The translations under genes and the position numbers were made by a program. 64,000 nt of DNA, from the NCBI GenBank assembly GCA_026417615.1, contig JAOACY010000123.1, forward strand, positions 1 through 64,000, given 5' to 3'. Shown in pieces: positions 41,565 through 51,546 of the stretch. Origin of the DNA: Clostridia bacterium. Lineage in GTDB: Bacteria > Bacillota > Clostridia > Acetivibrionales > JAFADI01. Below the pieces are notes generated by a model, which saw only the letters and a program-made list of their open reading frames with translations, was not told the origin of the DNA and made no database searches. Each line of letters starts with the position of its first letter. Position 1 is the stretch's first letter.

Positions 41565-42619
41565 GAAATTCCTCCTATCTTCATTACAGCTTCCGCCAGC
41601 TTTTTTGGGTCATGTCTGATAAAATTATTTTTTATGCTTACAAAATCTCCGCAAATAACCTTAATTCCTGTATCGTGGAGTTTATCGGCATCTATTTCCA
41701 CAGCTTTAGCCCCATCCTCCAGGTACTTTCTGTTTATTTCAGGCGGAATTTCTGAAGCATTGGCCAGACAGTAATCAATTATACCTTTGCATGAATGCTT
41801 CTCGATTGCCTTTATATGTTCAGAAAGAGTATAGTTTTCAGTCTCACCAGGCTGGGTCATTATATTGCATACATATACCTTTATTGCTCTTGAGCTTTTT
41901 ATTGCCTCAAACACATTATTTACAAGCAGGTTTGGAATTATGCTTGTATATAGGCTGCCCGGACCTAATACTATAATATCCGCTTCTTCAATAGCGTTCA
42001 CCGCCTCATCGAGAGGCTTGGCATTTTGAGGCTCCATATACACTCTTTTTATACGGCCGGGATGAAATGCATTGTGCCTCCCGATATTGGATTCACCGCA
42101 AACGACATACCCATCTTCTAGCTCTGCAAAGAGTCTTACATCTTCAAGAGTAACTGGCAAAACTCTTCCCGTTACTGCCAGCACATCACTCATTCGCCGT
42201 ACTGCTTCTTCAAAACTGGAAGATATTCCATCCATAGCGGCAAGAAAAAGATTTCCGAAGCTTTGTCCCTTGAGCATTCCTTCATTGAATCTGTATTGCA
42301 TAAGCTGCTCCATTATCGGCTCCGTATTAGCCAGGGCTACAATACAGTTTCTTATGTCGCCGGGAGGCGGCATGCCAAGATCCTGCCTTAAAACTCCGGA
42401 GCCACCCCCGTCATCTGCGACTGTTACTACTGCCGTAATATTTGAACTATAAGCTTTAAGCCCCCTTAGCATTGATGACAAACCAGTTCCGCCGCCAATT
42501 GCAACAATTTTAGGTCCGTTCAGCAGATGTTTTTTTTGTTTGAGCTCATTATTGTTCTTCCTGTTCCAAGGCTTTGCTATGGAGAAAATACAACGGCTCA
42601 ACAAATCGTATGCGCCCAT
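41501..42619 (-). CDS. yvcK: Gluconeogenesis factor YvcK (CofD-like)
   Basis: 372 aa; KIVAIGGGTGLSSMLRGLK, ITAVVTVADDGGGSGVLRQDLGMPPPGDIRNCIVALA. Confidence 0.95.
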   Translation of the reverse strand: MGAYDLLSRCIFSIAKPWNRKNNNELKQKKHLLNGPKIVAIGGGTGLSSMLRGLKAYSSNITAVVTVADDGGGSGVLRQDLGMPPPGDIRNCIVALANTEPIMEQLMQYRFNEGMLKGQSFGNLFLAAMDGISSSFEEAVRRMSDVLAVTGRVLPVTLEDVRLFAELEDGYVVCGESNIGRHNAFHPGRIKRVYMEPQNAKPLDEAVNAIEEADIIVLGPGSLYTSIIPNLLVNNVFEAIKSSRAIKVYVCNIMTQPGETENYTLSEHIKAIEKHSCKGIIDYCLANASEIPPEINRKYLEDGAKAVEIDADKLHDTGIKVICGDFVSIKNNFIRHDPKKLAEAVMKIGGISWNLANRTGAVMTGVSKKSGF

Positions 42620-42623
42620 CGCT

Positions 42624-43499
42624 TTAAAGCTTCACTCCTTTGTTGTCCTTGTCGATATCTCTGTGGTCAACAATGACTCTATGCTGCTTGCTTGCAAGAG
42701 TTGTATAGATGCTTTCTGCTATCACTACAGATCTATGCTTCCCTCCGGTACAGCCAATGCCTATAACCAGCTGGTTTTTTCCCTCCTTGATATAATGAGG
42801 GATTAAAAACAGCAGCATGTCGTTAAGCTTTTCTAAAAAGGTTTTAGTTTCTTCGAACTTCATGACATAGTCCCTCACCGTTTCATTTTTGCCTGTCAGC
42901 TTCCTCATGGAATCAATATAATAAGGGTTGGGCAGGAACCTTACATCAAAAACAAGGTCACAGTCAATCGGAATGCCGTATTTGAATCCAAAAGATATTA
43001 CGCTTATTATCAGCCCCTCAAAAACCTTTCCCTCAACAAATATCTGAGTTATCTGCTCCTTAAGGAGTTTTGGCGTAAGATTTGAGGTATCTATTATATG
43101 ATTGGCCTTTTTTCTTATATCTTCCAGAATCCTGCGTTCTTCCTTTATACCTCTAAGGAGCCTTCCCTCGGGCGCCAAAGGGTGAGAGCGCCTGCTCTCC
43201 TTGAATCTTTTTATGAGCACCTGGTCTGAGGCATCAAGAAACAGTATTTCATAAGACATGCCCAGCTCCTTGACCTTTTCCAGTGCGGGAAACAGCTCCT
43301 GTAAAAGCCCCCCTCCTCTGATATCTATTACCAGCGCAATTTTATCCATTTTTTCTCCGCCTCTTAAGCAGATTTCAGCAAATTTGGGAATAAGCTCGGG
43401 CGGAAGATTATCAACACAAAAAAAGCCCAGATCTTCCATGTATTTTATTGTCTGGCTTTTACCTGCGCCTGAAATTCCTGTTATTATAACAAGCCTCAT
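42624..43499 (-). CDS. rapZ: RapZ/YvcJ nucleotide-binding protein
   Basis: [51 protein letters not shown]. Confidence 0.95.
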   Translation of the reverse strand: MRLVIITGISGAGKSQTIKYMEDLGFFCVDNLPPELIPKFAEICLRGGEKMDKIALVIDIRGGGLLQELFPALEKVKELGMSYEILFLDASDQVLIKRFKESRRSHPLAPEGRLLRGIKEERRILEDIRKKANHIIDTSNLTPKLLKEQITQIFVEGKVFEGLIISVISFGFKYGIPIDCDLVFDVRFLPNPYYIDSMRKLTGKNETVRDYVMKFEETKTFLEKLNDMLLFLIPHYIKEGKNQLVIGIGCTGGKHRSVVIAESIYTTLASKQHRVIVDHRDIDKDNKGVKL

Positions 43500-43512
43500 T
43501 TGTACACCCCTT

Positions 43513-44436
43513 TTATATTTCTCCTACTATCCTCACTTCTGTTTCCAAATCCACTCCAAATTTAGCTTTTACAGATTCCTTAATATGGGCAATCAGCCTT
43601 AAAACATCATCGGCTGTTGCATCGCCTGTGTTGACAATAAAGCCGCAGTGCATTGCTGACACTTCAGCCCCGCCTATCCTAAATCCCTTCAGGCCGCAGT
43701 CTTCAATCAGCTTGCCTGCGAAATAGCCCTGGGGACGTTTGAACACGCTGCCTGCGCTTGGCATATGGAGCGGCTGCTTGTCTTTCCTTCTTTTGTTCAG
43801 GTCATCCATTAACGCCTTAATATCCTTCCTGTTCCCTTCCTTCAGCATCATTCTTGACTTCAGAACTATACCTCCGGACTTTTGAATAAAGCTGGTTCTG
43901 TACCCGAAGCAATGCTCTGAGCCCCTTACGGTTTTAATCTCGCCTTCTGGATCCATATAATCAGTCTCAATTACCACGTCCTTCATCTCTCCAATATATG
44001 CTCCGGCATTCATGGTTACGGCTCCGCCCAACGTGCCAGGTATTCCCGAGGCAAATTCCAGTCCAGCAAGGTTATGCTCCATCGCTGCCTTGGATACTTC
44101 GGACAAAAGCGTGCCCGCTTTCGCCTCAAGCATATTTCCGGTTACTCTGCAGCCTTTGAAATTATCAAACAGCTTTACAACAACTCCCCTTATTCCTTTA
44201 TCCCTGACTATCAGGTTTGATCCGTTACCCATAACAAAGCAAGGTACGCATTCAGCCCTTAAAAGCTTTACAATCTTGCCCAGCTGCTCCTCATCCCGGG
44301 GCATAACCATAATATCAGCAGGGCCTCCAAGCTTGAAGGAGGTATGGTGCTTTAAGAGTTCATCCGTCCTAATGTTTTCAGCACCTGCAATATCTCTCAG
44401 CAAACCTTCAATATGCTTATCAATCAAATAAGTCAT
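43513..44436 (-). CDS. murB: UDP-N-acetylenolpyruvoylglucosamine reductase
   Basis: [50 protein letters not shown]. Confidence 0.95.
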   Translation of the reverse strand: MTYLIDKHIEGLLRDIAGAENIRTDELLKHHTSFKLGGPADIMVMPRDEEQLGKIVKLLRAECVPCFVMGNGSNLIVRDKGIRGVVVKLFDNFKGCRVTGNMLEAKAGTLLSEVSKAAMEHNLAGLEFASGIPGTLGGAVTMNAGAYIGEMKDVVIETDYMDPEGEIKTVRGSEHCFGYRTSFIQKSGGIVLKSRMMLKEGNRKDIKALMDDLNKRRKDKQPLHMPSAGSVFKRPQGYFAGKLIEDCGLKGFRIGGAEVSAMHCGFIVNTGDATADDVLRLIAHIKESVKAKFGVDLETEVRIVGEI

Positions 44437-44500
44437 CTCCTGATAAAATATATAATATTATATTATACTACTTCTTACTTTATTTTTTGCCTTTGATTTC

Positions 44501-45226
44501 TTATTTCCTTTTTATCCTCTCCGCCCTTTCCTTAAGGTAGGCTTCAAATTTCTGCGAAGATGTATTCAGAACCAGCTCTTCAGGTACCTGGACCTCCTCA
44601 AGAAGCTTTATCACATTGTCAAACTTCCCAACATCAAAGCTTATATGAGCATCACTGCCGCAAATGATTCTTACGCCGTAAACCTTGCAAAGCTCGGCAA
44701 ACCTTCTGCAATTTGCCTCGCTTCCGGTTCTTATCTTGAAGGAATGGTTATTTATCTCTATAAGCTTATTGTACTCCCTGGCAGTTTTCACAACTTCTTC
44801 GATGTCCAGCTGATATTGAGGATTTCCCGGGTGTGCTATGGCATCGATATAAGGATTCTTTAAAACCTCGATTGCGGCACGGGTATGCTCTTCAGATGAT
44901 GCCGGCTCAAGACAAATATCATGGAAGCTTGCCAGAACAAATTCCAGTCGGGAAAGATATTCTTCGGGCAAGTCTACATTGCCATCATAATCGATGATAT
45001 TCGCCTCTGCTCCCTTAATTATCCTCACTCCGTACAATTCGGAAGGAATTACCCGCTGATTCACGAAGTGGTATAGAAATGGAGCACCCTTCAATGCCGG
45101 TCCATGATCTGTCAACGCCATCATCTCTATGCCATTTAACGGCGCCTCTTTTGCCATCTCCTGTATGGTGCTGTAAGCATGTCCGCTTGATATGGTGTGT
45201 GTATGTGTGTCTACTACAATTTTCAA
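44501..45226 (-). CDS. PHP-domain phosphatase (YcdX-like)
   Basis: VVDTHTHTISSGHAYSTIQEMAKEA; IAHPGNPQYQ; ICGSDAHISFDVG. Confidence 0.9.
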   Translation of the reverse strand: MKIVVDTHTHTISSGHAYSTIQEMAKEAPLNGIEMMALTDHGPALKGAPFLYHFVNQRVIPSELYGVRIIKGAEANIIDYDGNVDLPEEYLSRLEFVLASFHDICLEPASSEEHTRAAIEVLKNPYIDAIAHPGNPQYQLDIEEVVKTAREYNKLIEINNHSFKIRTGSEANCRRFAELCKVYGVRIICGSDAHISFDVGKFDNVIKLLEEVQVPEELVLNTSSQKFEAYLKERAERIKRK

Positions 45227-45241
45227 AATAATTACCTCCTA

Positions 45242-46183
45242 CTAGGCATTTTCTTTACCCGCATTATTGTTTATTTCTCCCAAAACCCTGTCATTGAGAA
45301 CCCTTGCCGCATTATAGCCCATCTTCTTCTGCCTGTTGTTCATTGCCGCGACCTCAACTATAATGGCTAGGTTTCTTCCAGGCCTTACGGGAATATTGAG
45401 AGAAGGAATTTTTATACCGAGAATATCCGTATATTCTTCCACAAGGCCAAGTCTGTCATAGCTTTTTTTCTCATCCCAGAGCTCAAGGTTGATGACCAGG
45501 TTTATATTCTCGGTCATTTTTACGGAACCTACTCCATAAAGGTTCTTGACATCAAGAATACCGATGCCTCTTATTTCCATAAAGTGCCTGATAATGTCCG
45601 GAGCTGTTCCGACAAGGGTTTTATCAGATACCTTTCTCAGCTCCACCACATCATCCGCAACAAGCCTGTGCCCTCTCTTAACCAGCTCAAGAGCCGTTTC
45701 ACTCTTGCCTACTCCGCTTTCTCCCAGAATCAGTATGCCTTCCCCGTATACTTCAACAAGAACTCCATGCCTTGAAATTCTCGGCGCCAGTTGGACATTA
45801 AGGTACCTTATCAGTCCGCTCATGAACCTTGAGGTTATATCATCGGTTTTCAGCACCGGTATTGAATGCTTCTCAGATACCTCAATCATTTCAGGAAATA
45901 TTTCAAGTCCTCTTGCTACCACCATACATGGAAAGCCGCATTCGAAAAATTTATCAAGCCTTTTGTACCTCTCCTCCGAGCCAATACTTTCAAGGTAGGC
46001 AGTCTCCCCTTTTCCCACTATTTGAACCCTGTCTGTTCCAAAGTACTCAAAATATCCGGCAAACTGCAAGCCCGGCCTGTTAACGTCCGCGGTTGTAACA
46101 AGCTTTTCATCCAGCTTCTTGCAGCCGGAAACCTCCTCAAGCTGGAATTCTTCTATCAATTCCCTAATAGTAACCGAAAACAT
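45242..46183 (-). CDS. hprK: HPr kinase/phosphorylase
   Basis: GILILGESGVGKSETALELVKRGHRLVADDVVELR; EIRGIGILDVKNLYG. Confidence 0.96.
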   Translation of the reverse strand: MFSVTIRELIEEFQLEEVSGCKKLDEKLVTTADVNRPGLQFAGYFEYFGTDRVQIVGKGETAYLESIGSEERYKRLDKFFECGFPCMVVARGLEIFPEMIEVSEKHSIPVLKTDDITSRFMSGLIRYLNVQLAPRISRHGVLVEVYGEGILILGESGVGKSETALELVKRGHRLVADDVVELRKVSDKTLVGTAPDIIRHFMEIRGIGILDVKNLYGVGSVKMTENINLVINLELWDEKKSYDRLGLVEEYTDILGIKIPSLNIPVRPGRNLAIIVEVAAMNNRQKKMGYNAARVLNDRVLGEINNNAGKENA

Positions 46184-46258
46184 TCCTATTCCTCCAAATG
46201 AATTTTTTTGGGAAAGACTTTATAAGGATTCATTATACACTATAATTGTTAAAAAATA

Positions 46259-46287
46259 AACCTCACAAAGGTAAACTTTGTGAGGTT
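46259..46287 (-). terminator. Terminator downstream of hppA
   Basis: Minus strand AACCTCACAAAGTTTACCTTTGTGAGGTTTATTTTTTAAC. Confidence 0.8.
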
Positions 46288-46407
46288 GTAATCTTATGGT
46301 TGCTTTGAGACAATTCCTTAACAAACAGGCACATTCCACAGCAAAGTATACCGCCGAAAGCAGCGGTGTGTCCCTGTCCCTTGTTCAAGGAGCATCTCCT
46401 TTGGATA

Positions 46408-48504
46408 TCAGAACAAGTGGTAATTCAGCACTAACGATGCAAATACTATTGATACCATTGAAAGAAGCTTAATCAATATATTTATGGAAGGACCTGAAGT
46501 ATCCTTGAATGGGTCTCCCACTGTGTCACCGACAACAGCTGCCTTGTGGTTGTCGGAACCCTTGCCGCTGAAGTTTCCGGCTTCAATGTATTTCTTGGCA
46601 TTATCCCATGCTCCCCCGGAGTTTGCCATCATGATTGCAAGAACAAAACCTGATACGGTAGCGCCCGCAAGCATTCCGGCAACACCGTTCACTCCAAGAA
46701 CCAGTCCTACTGCAACCGGAGCAATGATGGCTGTCAATGCAGGCGCAATCATTTCCTTCTGTGCGCCGCGTGTACAAATGTCCACGCAGGTAGCGTAGTC
46801 GGGTTCGGCTTTCCCTTCCATAAGGCCTTTGATTTCCTTAAACTGTCTTCTGACTTCTATAACAATGCTCTGGGCTGCTCTTCCTACAGCTTCCATTGTG
46901 AGGGCCGCAAAGAGGAAGGGAAGCATTCCGCCGATAAACAATCCTATAAGAACCGTTGGATTTAAGAGCGAAAGATCAAATTTGAAGCTCTCGCCTGCAA
47001 TATGTTTAACTTCTTCAGTATAAGCCGCTATAAGAGCCAGTGCGGTCAATGCCGCAGATCCTATAGCAAAGCCCTTGCCTGTAGCAGCTGTTGTATTTCC
47101 CAGTGAATCAAGCGCATCTGTACGCTTTCTAACTTCTGGCTCCAAGTGTGACATTTCTGCAATGCCTCCTGCATTATCCGCAACAGGGCCGTAAGCATCA
47201 GTGGCAAGTGTTATGCCAAGCGTGCTCAGCATGCCTACCGCAGAAATTCCTACGCCATACAAGCCAAGGCTGAAGCTTGCAGCGCCGCCAGCCAGGTAAT
47301 AGCTGGCAAGCACAGCGGCGCCAACAATTATTACAGGAACAGCTGTTGAGAACATTCCAAGAGATATGCCTCCGATTATTATTGTTGCAGGTCCTGTTAC
47401 TGATGTGCCAGCAAGCTTCTGTGTAGGCTTATAGGTATCGGAAGTAAAGTATTCCGTAAAGAAGCCTATAAGGTTGCCGGCTACAAGACCGCTTATTATT
47501 GCCCAGAATACTCCGGGGTGCTTGCCCTGGAAGACTGCATCAACAAGGAAGTAAGAAACAATTGCTATAATTATTGAGCTTGAATATACACCTCTGCGAA
47601 GAGCTGCAAGCAAAACCTTCTGTTCTGCCTTTTCTCCGGAGCGTACGAAGAAGGTGCCTATTATGGAAGCTAAAACGCCTACGGCCGCCATAGTCATAGG
47701 AATTGTAACTCCGTTAATGCCAAGGCCTGCCGCAACAGCAAGGGCACTTGTCGAAACTATTGAGCCTACATATGATTCATAGAGGTCAGCTCCCATGCCT
47801 GCTACGTCGCCCACATTGTCACCGACGTTGTCTGCAATAACTGCGGGATTTCTCGGGTCATCCTCAGGAATTCCGGCTTCAACCTTGCCAACAAGGTCAG
47901 CGCCGACGTCAGCAGCCTTCGTAAAGATACCTCCCCCGACACGGGCAAAGAGAGCCATTGAGCTTGCGCCCATTCCAAAGGTCAGCATTGCGCTTGTAAT
48001 TTTCTGAATCTTGTCGGCGTCGGCAAGATCCCTGAAAAACCAGTTGAGGAAATAGAACCATGTGCTTAAGTCAAGCAGTCCAAGGCCAACAACCACAAGG
48101 CCCATAACCGCACCGCTTGAAAACGCAACCCTCAACCCGCTGTTCAAGCTGGTTCTTGATGCATTTGCAGTTCTGGAGTTTGCAGCGGTGGCAATCTTCA
48201 TGCCTATAAAGCCTGACAGGCCTGAGAAAAATCCTCCCGTTAAGAACGCAAAAGGAACAAAGTAAGTAAGATAGCCCATAAAAGCCATTATTGTAAGAAT
48301 TACAACCATTACTGCAAAAAACATCGCAACACCTGTGTACTGTCTCTTCAGGTATGCATTAGCTCCTGCGCGGACAGCAGCAGCAATTTTCGCCATAAGC
48401 TCAGTGCCTTCGCTCTGCTTCAATACGGTATACGCAAGGTAACCTGCAAAAAGCAACGCCACAACGGAGCCTATGGGAGCCAAGAGCAATAAACTGTTAC
48501 CCAT
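46408..48504 (-). CDS. hppA: Membrane-bound proton/sodium-translocating pyrophosphatase
   Basis: ~16 TM; TKAADVGADLVGKVEAGIPEDDPRNPAVIADNVGDNVGDVAGMGADLYESY; GDTVGDPFKDTSGPSINILIKL. Start moved to MGNSLLLLAP (48504). Confidence 0.96.
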   Translation of the reverse strand: MGNSLLLLAPIGSVVALLFAGYLAYTVLKQSEGTELMAKIAAAVRAGANAYLKRQYTGVAMFFAVMVVILTIMAFMGYLTYFVPFAFLTGGFFSGLSGFIGMKIATAANSRTANASRTSLNSGLRVAFSSGAVMGLVVVGLGLLDLSTWFYFLNWFFRDLADADKIQKITSAMLTFGMGASSMALFARVGGGIFTKAADVGADLVGKVEAGIPEDDPRNPAVIADNVGDNVGDVAGMGADLYESYVGSIVSTSALAVAAGLGINGVTIPMTMAAVGVLASIIGTFFVRSGEKAEQKVLLAALRRGVYSSSIIIAIVSYFLVDAVFQGKHPGVFWAIISGLVAGNLIGFFTEYFTSDTYKPTQKLAGTSVTGPATIIIGGISLGMFSTAVPVIIVGAAVLASYYLAGGAASFSLGLYGVGISAVGMLSTLGITLATDAYGPVADNAGGIAEMSHLEPEVRKRTDALDSLGNTTAATGKGFAIGSAALTALALIAAYTEEVKHIAGESFKFDLSLLNPTVLIGLFIGGMLPFLFAALTMEAVGRAAQSIVIEVRRQFKEIKGLMEGKAEPDYATCVDICTRGAQKEMIAPALTAIIAPVAVGLVLGVNGVAGMLAGATVSGFVLAIMMANSGGAWDNAKKYIEAGNFSGKGSDNHKAAVVGDTVGDPFKDTSGPSINILIKLLSMVSIVFASLVLNYHLF

Positions 48505-48798
48505 AATCAAACAACCCCTTACCATTTTGTAATAAATTTGACCCAAAATCTATGTCTATACTTTTCAAACCGGATTTATGCTTTTCTGCAGGTTGTCCAA
48601 AAAAATAGCAAAGAGCCGTATGTACTATATTAACTGACATGAAAAGCACGCTTCCGGTAAAAGCGGTAATAAAAGAAACACAAGCATTTTTCAACACTTT
48701 TTGCATTATATAAAGCGTTGAAAATAGCAAACCAAATAACACCAATGAATATTATAGTACCCATATTCGTAATATGCAATACGAAAAAATAAAAAAAC

Positions 48799-48814
48799 CA
48801 GTGCTTTCGCACTG
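48799..48814. terminator. Terminator after tRNA-Gly(TCC)
   Basis: CAGTGC-TTTC-GCACTG flanked by A7 on the left and T8 on the right; minus strand ...GCACTGGTTTTTTTATTTTTTC. Confidence 0.8.
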
Positions 48815-48821
48815 TTTTTTT

Positions 48822-48895
48822 TGGAGCGGGTGATGGGAATCGAACCCACGCAATCAGCTTGGAAGGCTGATGTTCTACCATTGAACTACACCCGC
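48822..48895 (-). tRNA. tRNA-Gly (TCC anticodon), CCA encoded
   Basis: GCGGGTGTAGTTCAATGGTAGAACATCAGCCTTCCAAGCTGATTGCGTGGGTTCGATTCCCATCACCCGCTCCA folds as a cloverleaf. Confidence 0.95.
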
Positions 48896-48904
48896 AGATA
48901 CAGC

Positions 48905-48964
48905 AGAAACTAGAACCCAGATGCCAGAAACCATATTTTTCCCTTCTAGTCTCTAGTCTCTTAT
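48905..48964. repeat. Degenerate heptamer tandem array and inverted repeat between the two tRNA-Gly genes
   Basis: AGAAACT-AGAACCC-AGATGCC-AGAAACC (48905-48932) and TTCTAGT-CTCTAGT-CTCTTAT (48944-48964); AGAAACTAGAA pairs with TTCTAGTCTCT. Confidence 0.75.
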
Positions 48965-48975
48965 ATCAGCCTTTT

Positions 48976-49050
48976 TGGAGCGGGTTACGAGATTTGAACT
49001 CGCGACTTTCACCTTGGCAAGGTGACACTCTACCGCTGAGTTAAACCCGC
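48976..49050 (-). tRNA. tRNA-Gly (GCC anticodon), CCA encoded
   Basis: GCGGGTTTAACTCAGCGGTAGAGTGTCACCTTGCCAAGGTGAAAGTCGCGAGTTCAAATCTCGTAACCCGCTCCA. Confidence 0.95.
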
Positions 49051-49149
49051 ATTTTTCAGGTGCATTTGATATTATAAACTCTATTGCACCTTGTGTCAAG
49101 GTCTTATTTATGGAAATTTCATGGACAACTGCCAAAATACAGCTTGACT

Positions 49150-49629
49150 TTATACATGCATGATTTTTGCTTCCATTATGCCTTCTTTTATCTCCACGAT
49201 AGCATAGGATTCTCCGGTTTCTCCCCTGGAATCGCTTATGCTGCCCGGATTTAAAATCAGATAGTTTTCTGCTCTTATCAGCTCGGAAATATGAGTGTGT
49301 CCGAACATAAGAATATCAGCCTCAGTCTCAATAGCCTTCCTGTGAAGCTTTTCGTAGTCCCACTTGACGGAATAGCGGTGGCCATGGGTTATGAATATCC
49401 TCTTGCCTTCATACTCCAGCAGCTTTTCAGAGGGTACGTCCCCTATCATGAAATCACTGTTGCCGTATATGTATTCAACCGGTATATGCGGAAACTCCGA
49501 CGCAATCTTCTGAGCATCCCTGAAATAATCCCCAAGGTGTATTATAAGATCTATATCATTATGCTTTCTTACTACTTCCTCCGCTTTATCCGTCTCGCCA
49601 TGAGTATCACTAATTACAAGTATTTTCAT
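49150..49629 (-). CDS. YfcE/MJ0936-family metallophosphoesterase
   Basis: ILVISDTHGETDKAEEV, IIHLGDYFRDA, YGNSDF, FITHGHRYSVK, FGHTHISE, ILNPGSISDSRG. Confidence 0.92.
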   Translation of the reverse strand: MKILVISDTHGETDKAEEVVRKHNDIDLIIHLGDYFRDAQKIASEFPHIPVEYIYGNSDFMIGDVPSEKLLEYEGKRIFITHGHRYSVKWDYEKLHRKAIETEADILMFGHTHISELIRAENYLILNPGSISDSRGETGESYAIVEIKEGIMEAKIMHV

Positions 49630-49667
49630 AATTAACCCCCGAACATTGTCAATCTAAAATAGTTGTA

Positions 49668-50267
49668 TTAAAATAATTGTTCTGCTTTAAGTTTTTCGAC
49701 CATTAGCTTTAAAGCTTTTCCCCTGTGACTTATCCTGTTTTTAACCGCTGCTTCCATCTGAGCCACTGTCATATCATATTCAGGTATATAAAACAATGGG
49801 TCATAACCAAAACCATTGCTTCCCAAAGGCTCAAAGCCTATGTATCCTTCACATACGCCTCTTACTGTAAAATACGCAGAATGAGGAATAATGACTGCTA
49901 TGACGCAAACAAACCTTGCGGTCCGCTTTTCAAAGGGTACTCCCTCCAAGCTTCTTAAAAGCTTATCATTCCTCTCCCGGGCTGTGGCACCCTCCCCCGC
50001 ATATCTTGCGGAGTATATTCCGGGCCCTCCGTTCAGCCAATCCACTTCAAGCCCTGAATCATCAGCCATCACCAGTTCGCCTGTTTTAGCAAAAACGGCT
50101 CTTGCTTTGATTAAGGCATTTTCTTCAAAGCTGCTTCCCGTCTCGTCAACATCTTCATATATGCCTGCGTCTTCCATGGAAATAACATTAAAAGGAAAAC
50201 CATTTAAAATTTCTTTTATCTCAATAAGCTTGCCCTTATTCTTTGTTGCCGCTATAAATTTCCTCAT
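49668..50267 (-). CDS. rdgB: RdgB/HAM1-family non-canonical purine NTP pyrophosphatase
   Basis: FIAATKNKGKLIEIKEIL, SFEENALIKARA, VMADDSGLEVDWLNGGPGIYSARYAG, GFGYDPLFYIPEYDMTVAQM. Confidence 0.95.
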   Translation of the reverse strand: MRKFIAATKNKGKLIEIKEILNGFPFNVISMEDAGIYEDVDETGSSFEENALIKARAVFAKTGELVMADDSGLEVDWLNGGPGIYSARYAGEGATARERNDKLLRSLEGVPFEKRTARFVCVIAVIIPHSAYFTVRGVCEGYIGFEPLGSNGFGYDPLFYIPEYDMTVAQMEAAVKNRISHRGKALKLMVEKLKAEQLF

Positions 50268-50308
50268 CCTTCTTTATACCCCCAATTTAAATTTCCGCCG
50301 CCAAAGCT

Positions 50309-51394
50309 TCAGTCAATCGGATTTATCTCCCTGGGTATTTTCAAGTCCTTGCTTATATCAGTGCCCTCTGTAAGGTAATCGGATTTACCTTCAATCTTGA
50401 GCCTTACACTTTCAATACCGCTTATCTGCCTCATGGAGTAGAGCAGCTGCTTTACAATACTGTCCTCCGCTGCATTCCCGCCATAATTCCTGATCTCACC
50501 GCTGAAATCAAGTATGATGGTTTTGCCCGAAATACTGCTCCCTAAAAGCTTTGTGCCAGCTGGGAGCGCCGAAAACAATTTATCGCCTGTTTGCTGCCTG
50601 GCAAGCAGCTCAACAATTTTCCCCGGAATGTCCTTATCATTCAAAGCCCCAACCTGGGCAGACACCGGAAGGACATATGAATGATTGTGATTGACAACCT
50701 TTATGAGGTAAACATCAAGCTTGGCTGAACCAGTTTCAACATTGAGCCTTGGAGCGTTTACCAGTATGTTTTTCCTGTTCAGAACTCCGGATATGTCTGT
50801 TCCGAACTTCAGTCTGCCCGGATTATGTCCGTTTACCAAGATTCTTACCCCGTTTATGGTCCTGAATTCGGTAAGGGTATATACCACTGAACAAATAATT
50901 CTTCTTTCTGACGCTTCATCCTTATAGCCCAGCAGCTTGCTGTCAAAATCAATATATGCCACACCCTCTCTGATGGTTATTCCCAATATCTGCGTTCCCT
51001 TCGGCAGAACAGGAAAGAGTCCGTAATAGGCCAGTTCCTCCCTGTTCAGGCTATTGTCGGCAAGTCCGCTCACAGCAGCTCTGGCAATACCTTCCTGCTT
51101 CTCCGCCGTCCTGCTCACAGGTATTAAAAAGCCTTCCCTGTCCTGATAGTATATTGTCACAAATAATGCGCCCTTATCCTCAAAAGACCTTGTTTCACTG
51201 ACCGGAGCTTTGCTTTCGGACGCCTGCGCGCCGGAAATTCCCGCCTTTGTACTTACATCGCCTTGCGTCTGAATTTTCGGGAGAGGTTCAACACTTTTCA
51301 TGATTGTGTCGCCGGAACTGCGTTTTGCAGGCATTGAACAGCCTGATGCTACAAGCAGACTGAAAATCAGTGTCAAACATATACACTTCTTCAT
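50309..51394 (-). CDS. GerMN-domain lipoprotein (two GerMN repeats)
   Basis: Lipobox LLVASGCSMP; two segments of the pattern LFPVLPKGTQILGITIREGVAYIDFDSKLLG / LFSALPAGTKLLGSSISGKTIILDFSGEI. Confidence 0.85.
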   Translation of the reverse strand: MKKCICLTLIFSLLVASGCSMPAKRSSGDTIMKSVEPLPKIQTQGDVSTKAGISGAQASESKAPVSETRSFEDKGALFVTIYYQDREGFLIPVSRTAEKQEGIARAAVSGLADNSLNREELAYYGLFPVLPKGTQILGITIREGVAYIDFDSKLLGYKDEASERRIICSVVYTLTEFRTINGVRILVNGHNPGRLKFGTDISGVLNRKNILVNAPRLNVETGSAKLDVYLIKVVNHNHSYVLPVSAQVGALNDKDIPGKIVELLARQQTGDKLFSALPAGTKLLGSSISGKTIILDFSGEIRNYGGNAAEDSIVKQLLYSMRQISGIESVRLKIEGKSDYLTEGTDISKDLKIPREINPID

Positions 51395-51487
51395 AATTCT
51401 TCTCCTTACAGCTTTTTACTGTAAGTATTGACAAAACGGAAGAAGTTTAGTATTTCCCATACATATAATGCTACCATACATTATACA

Positions 51488-51526
51488 GAAAAAAAATCAA
51501 AGAAATTTATAAATTCCTTTGATTTT
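51488..51526 (-). terminator. Terminator after the amidase gene
   Basis: Minus strand AAATCAAAG..CTTTGATTTTTTTTC. Confidence 0.75.
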
Positions 51527-51546
51527 TTTGTACATATTAGATAATT

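Noticed and set aside
48822-49050. Tandem tRNA-Gly genes as an integration hotspot with an attached mobile element
   Set aside because: No integrase, att duplication or phage-like gene is visible on either side.
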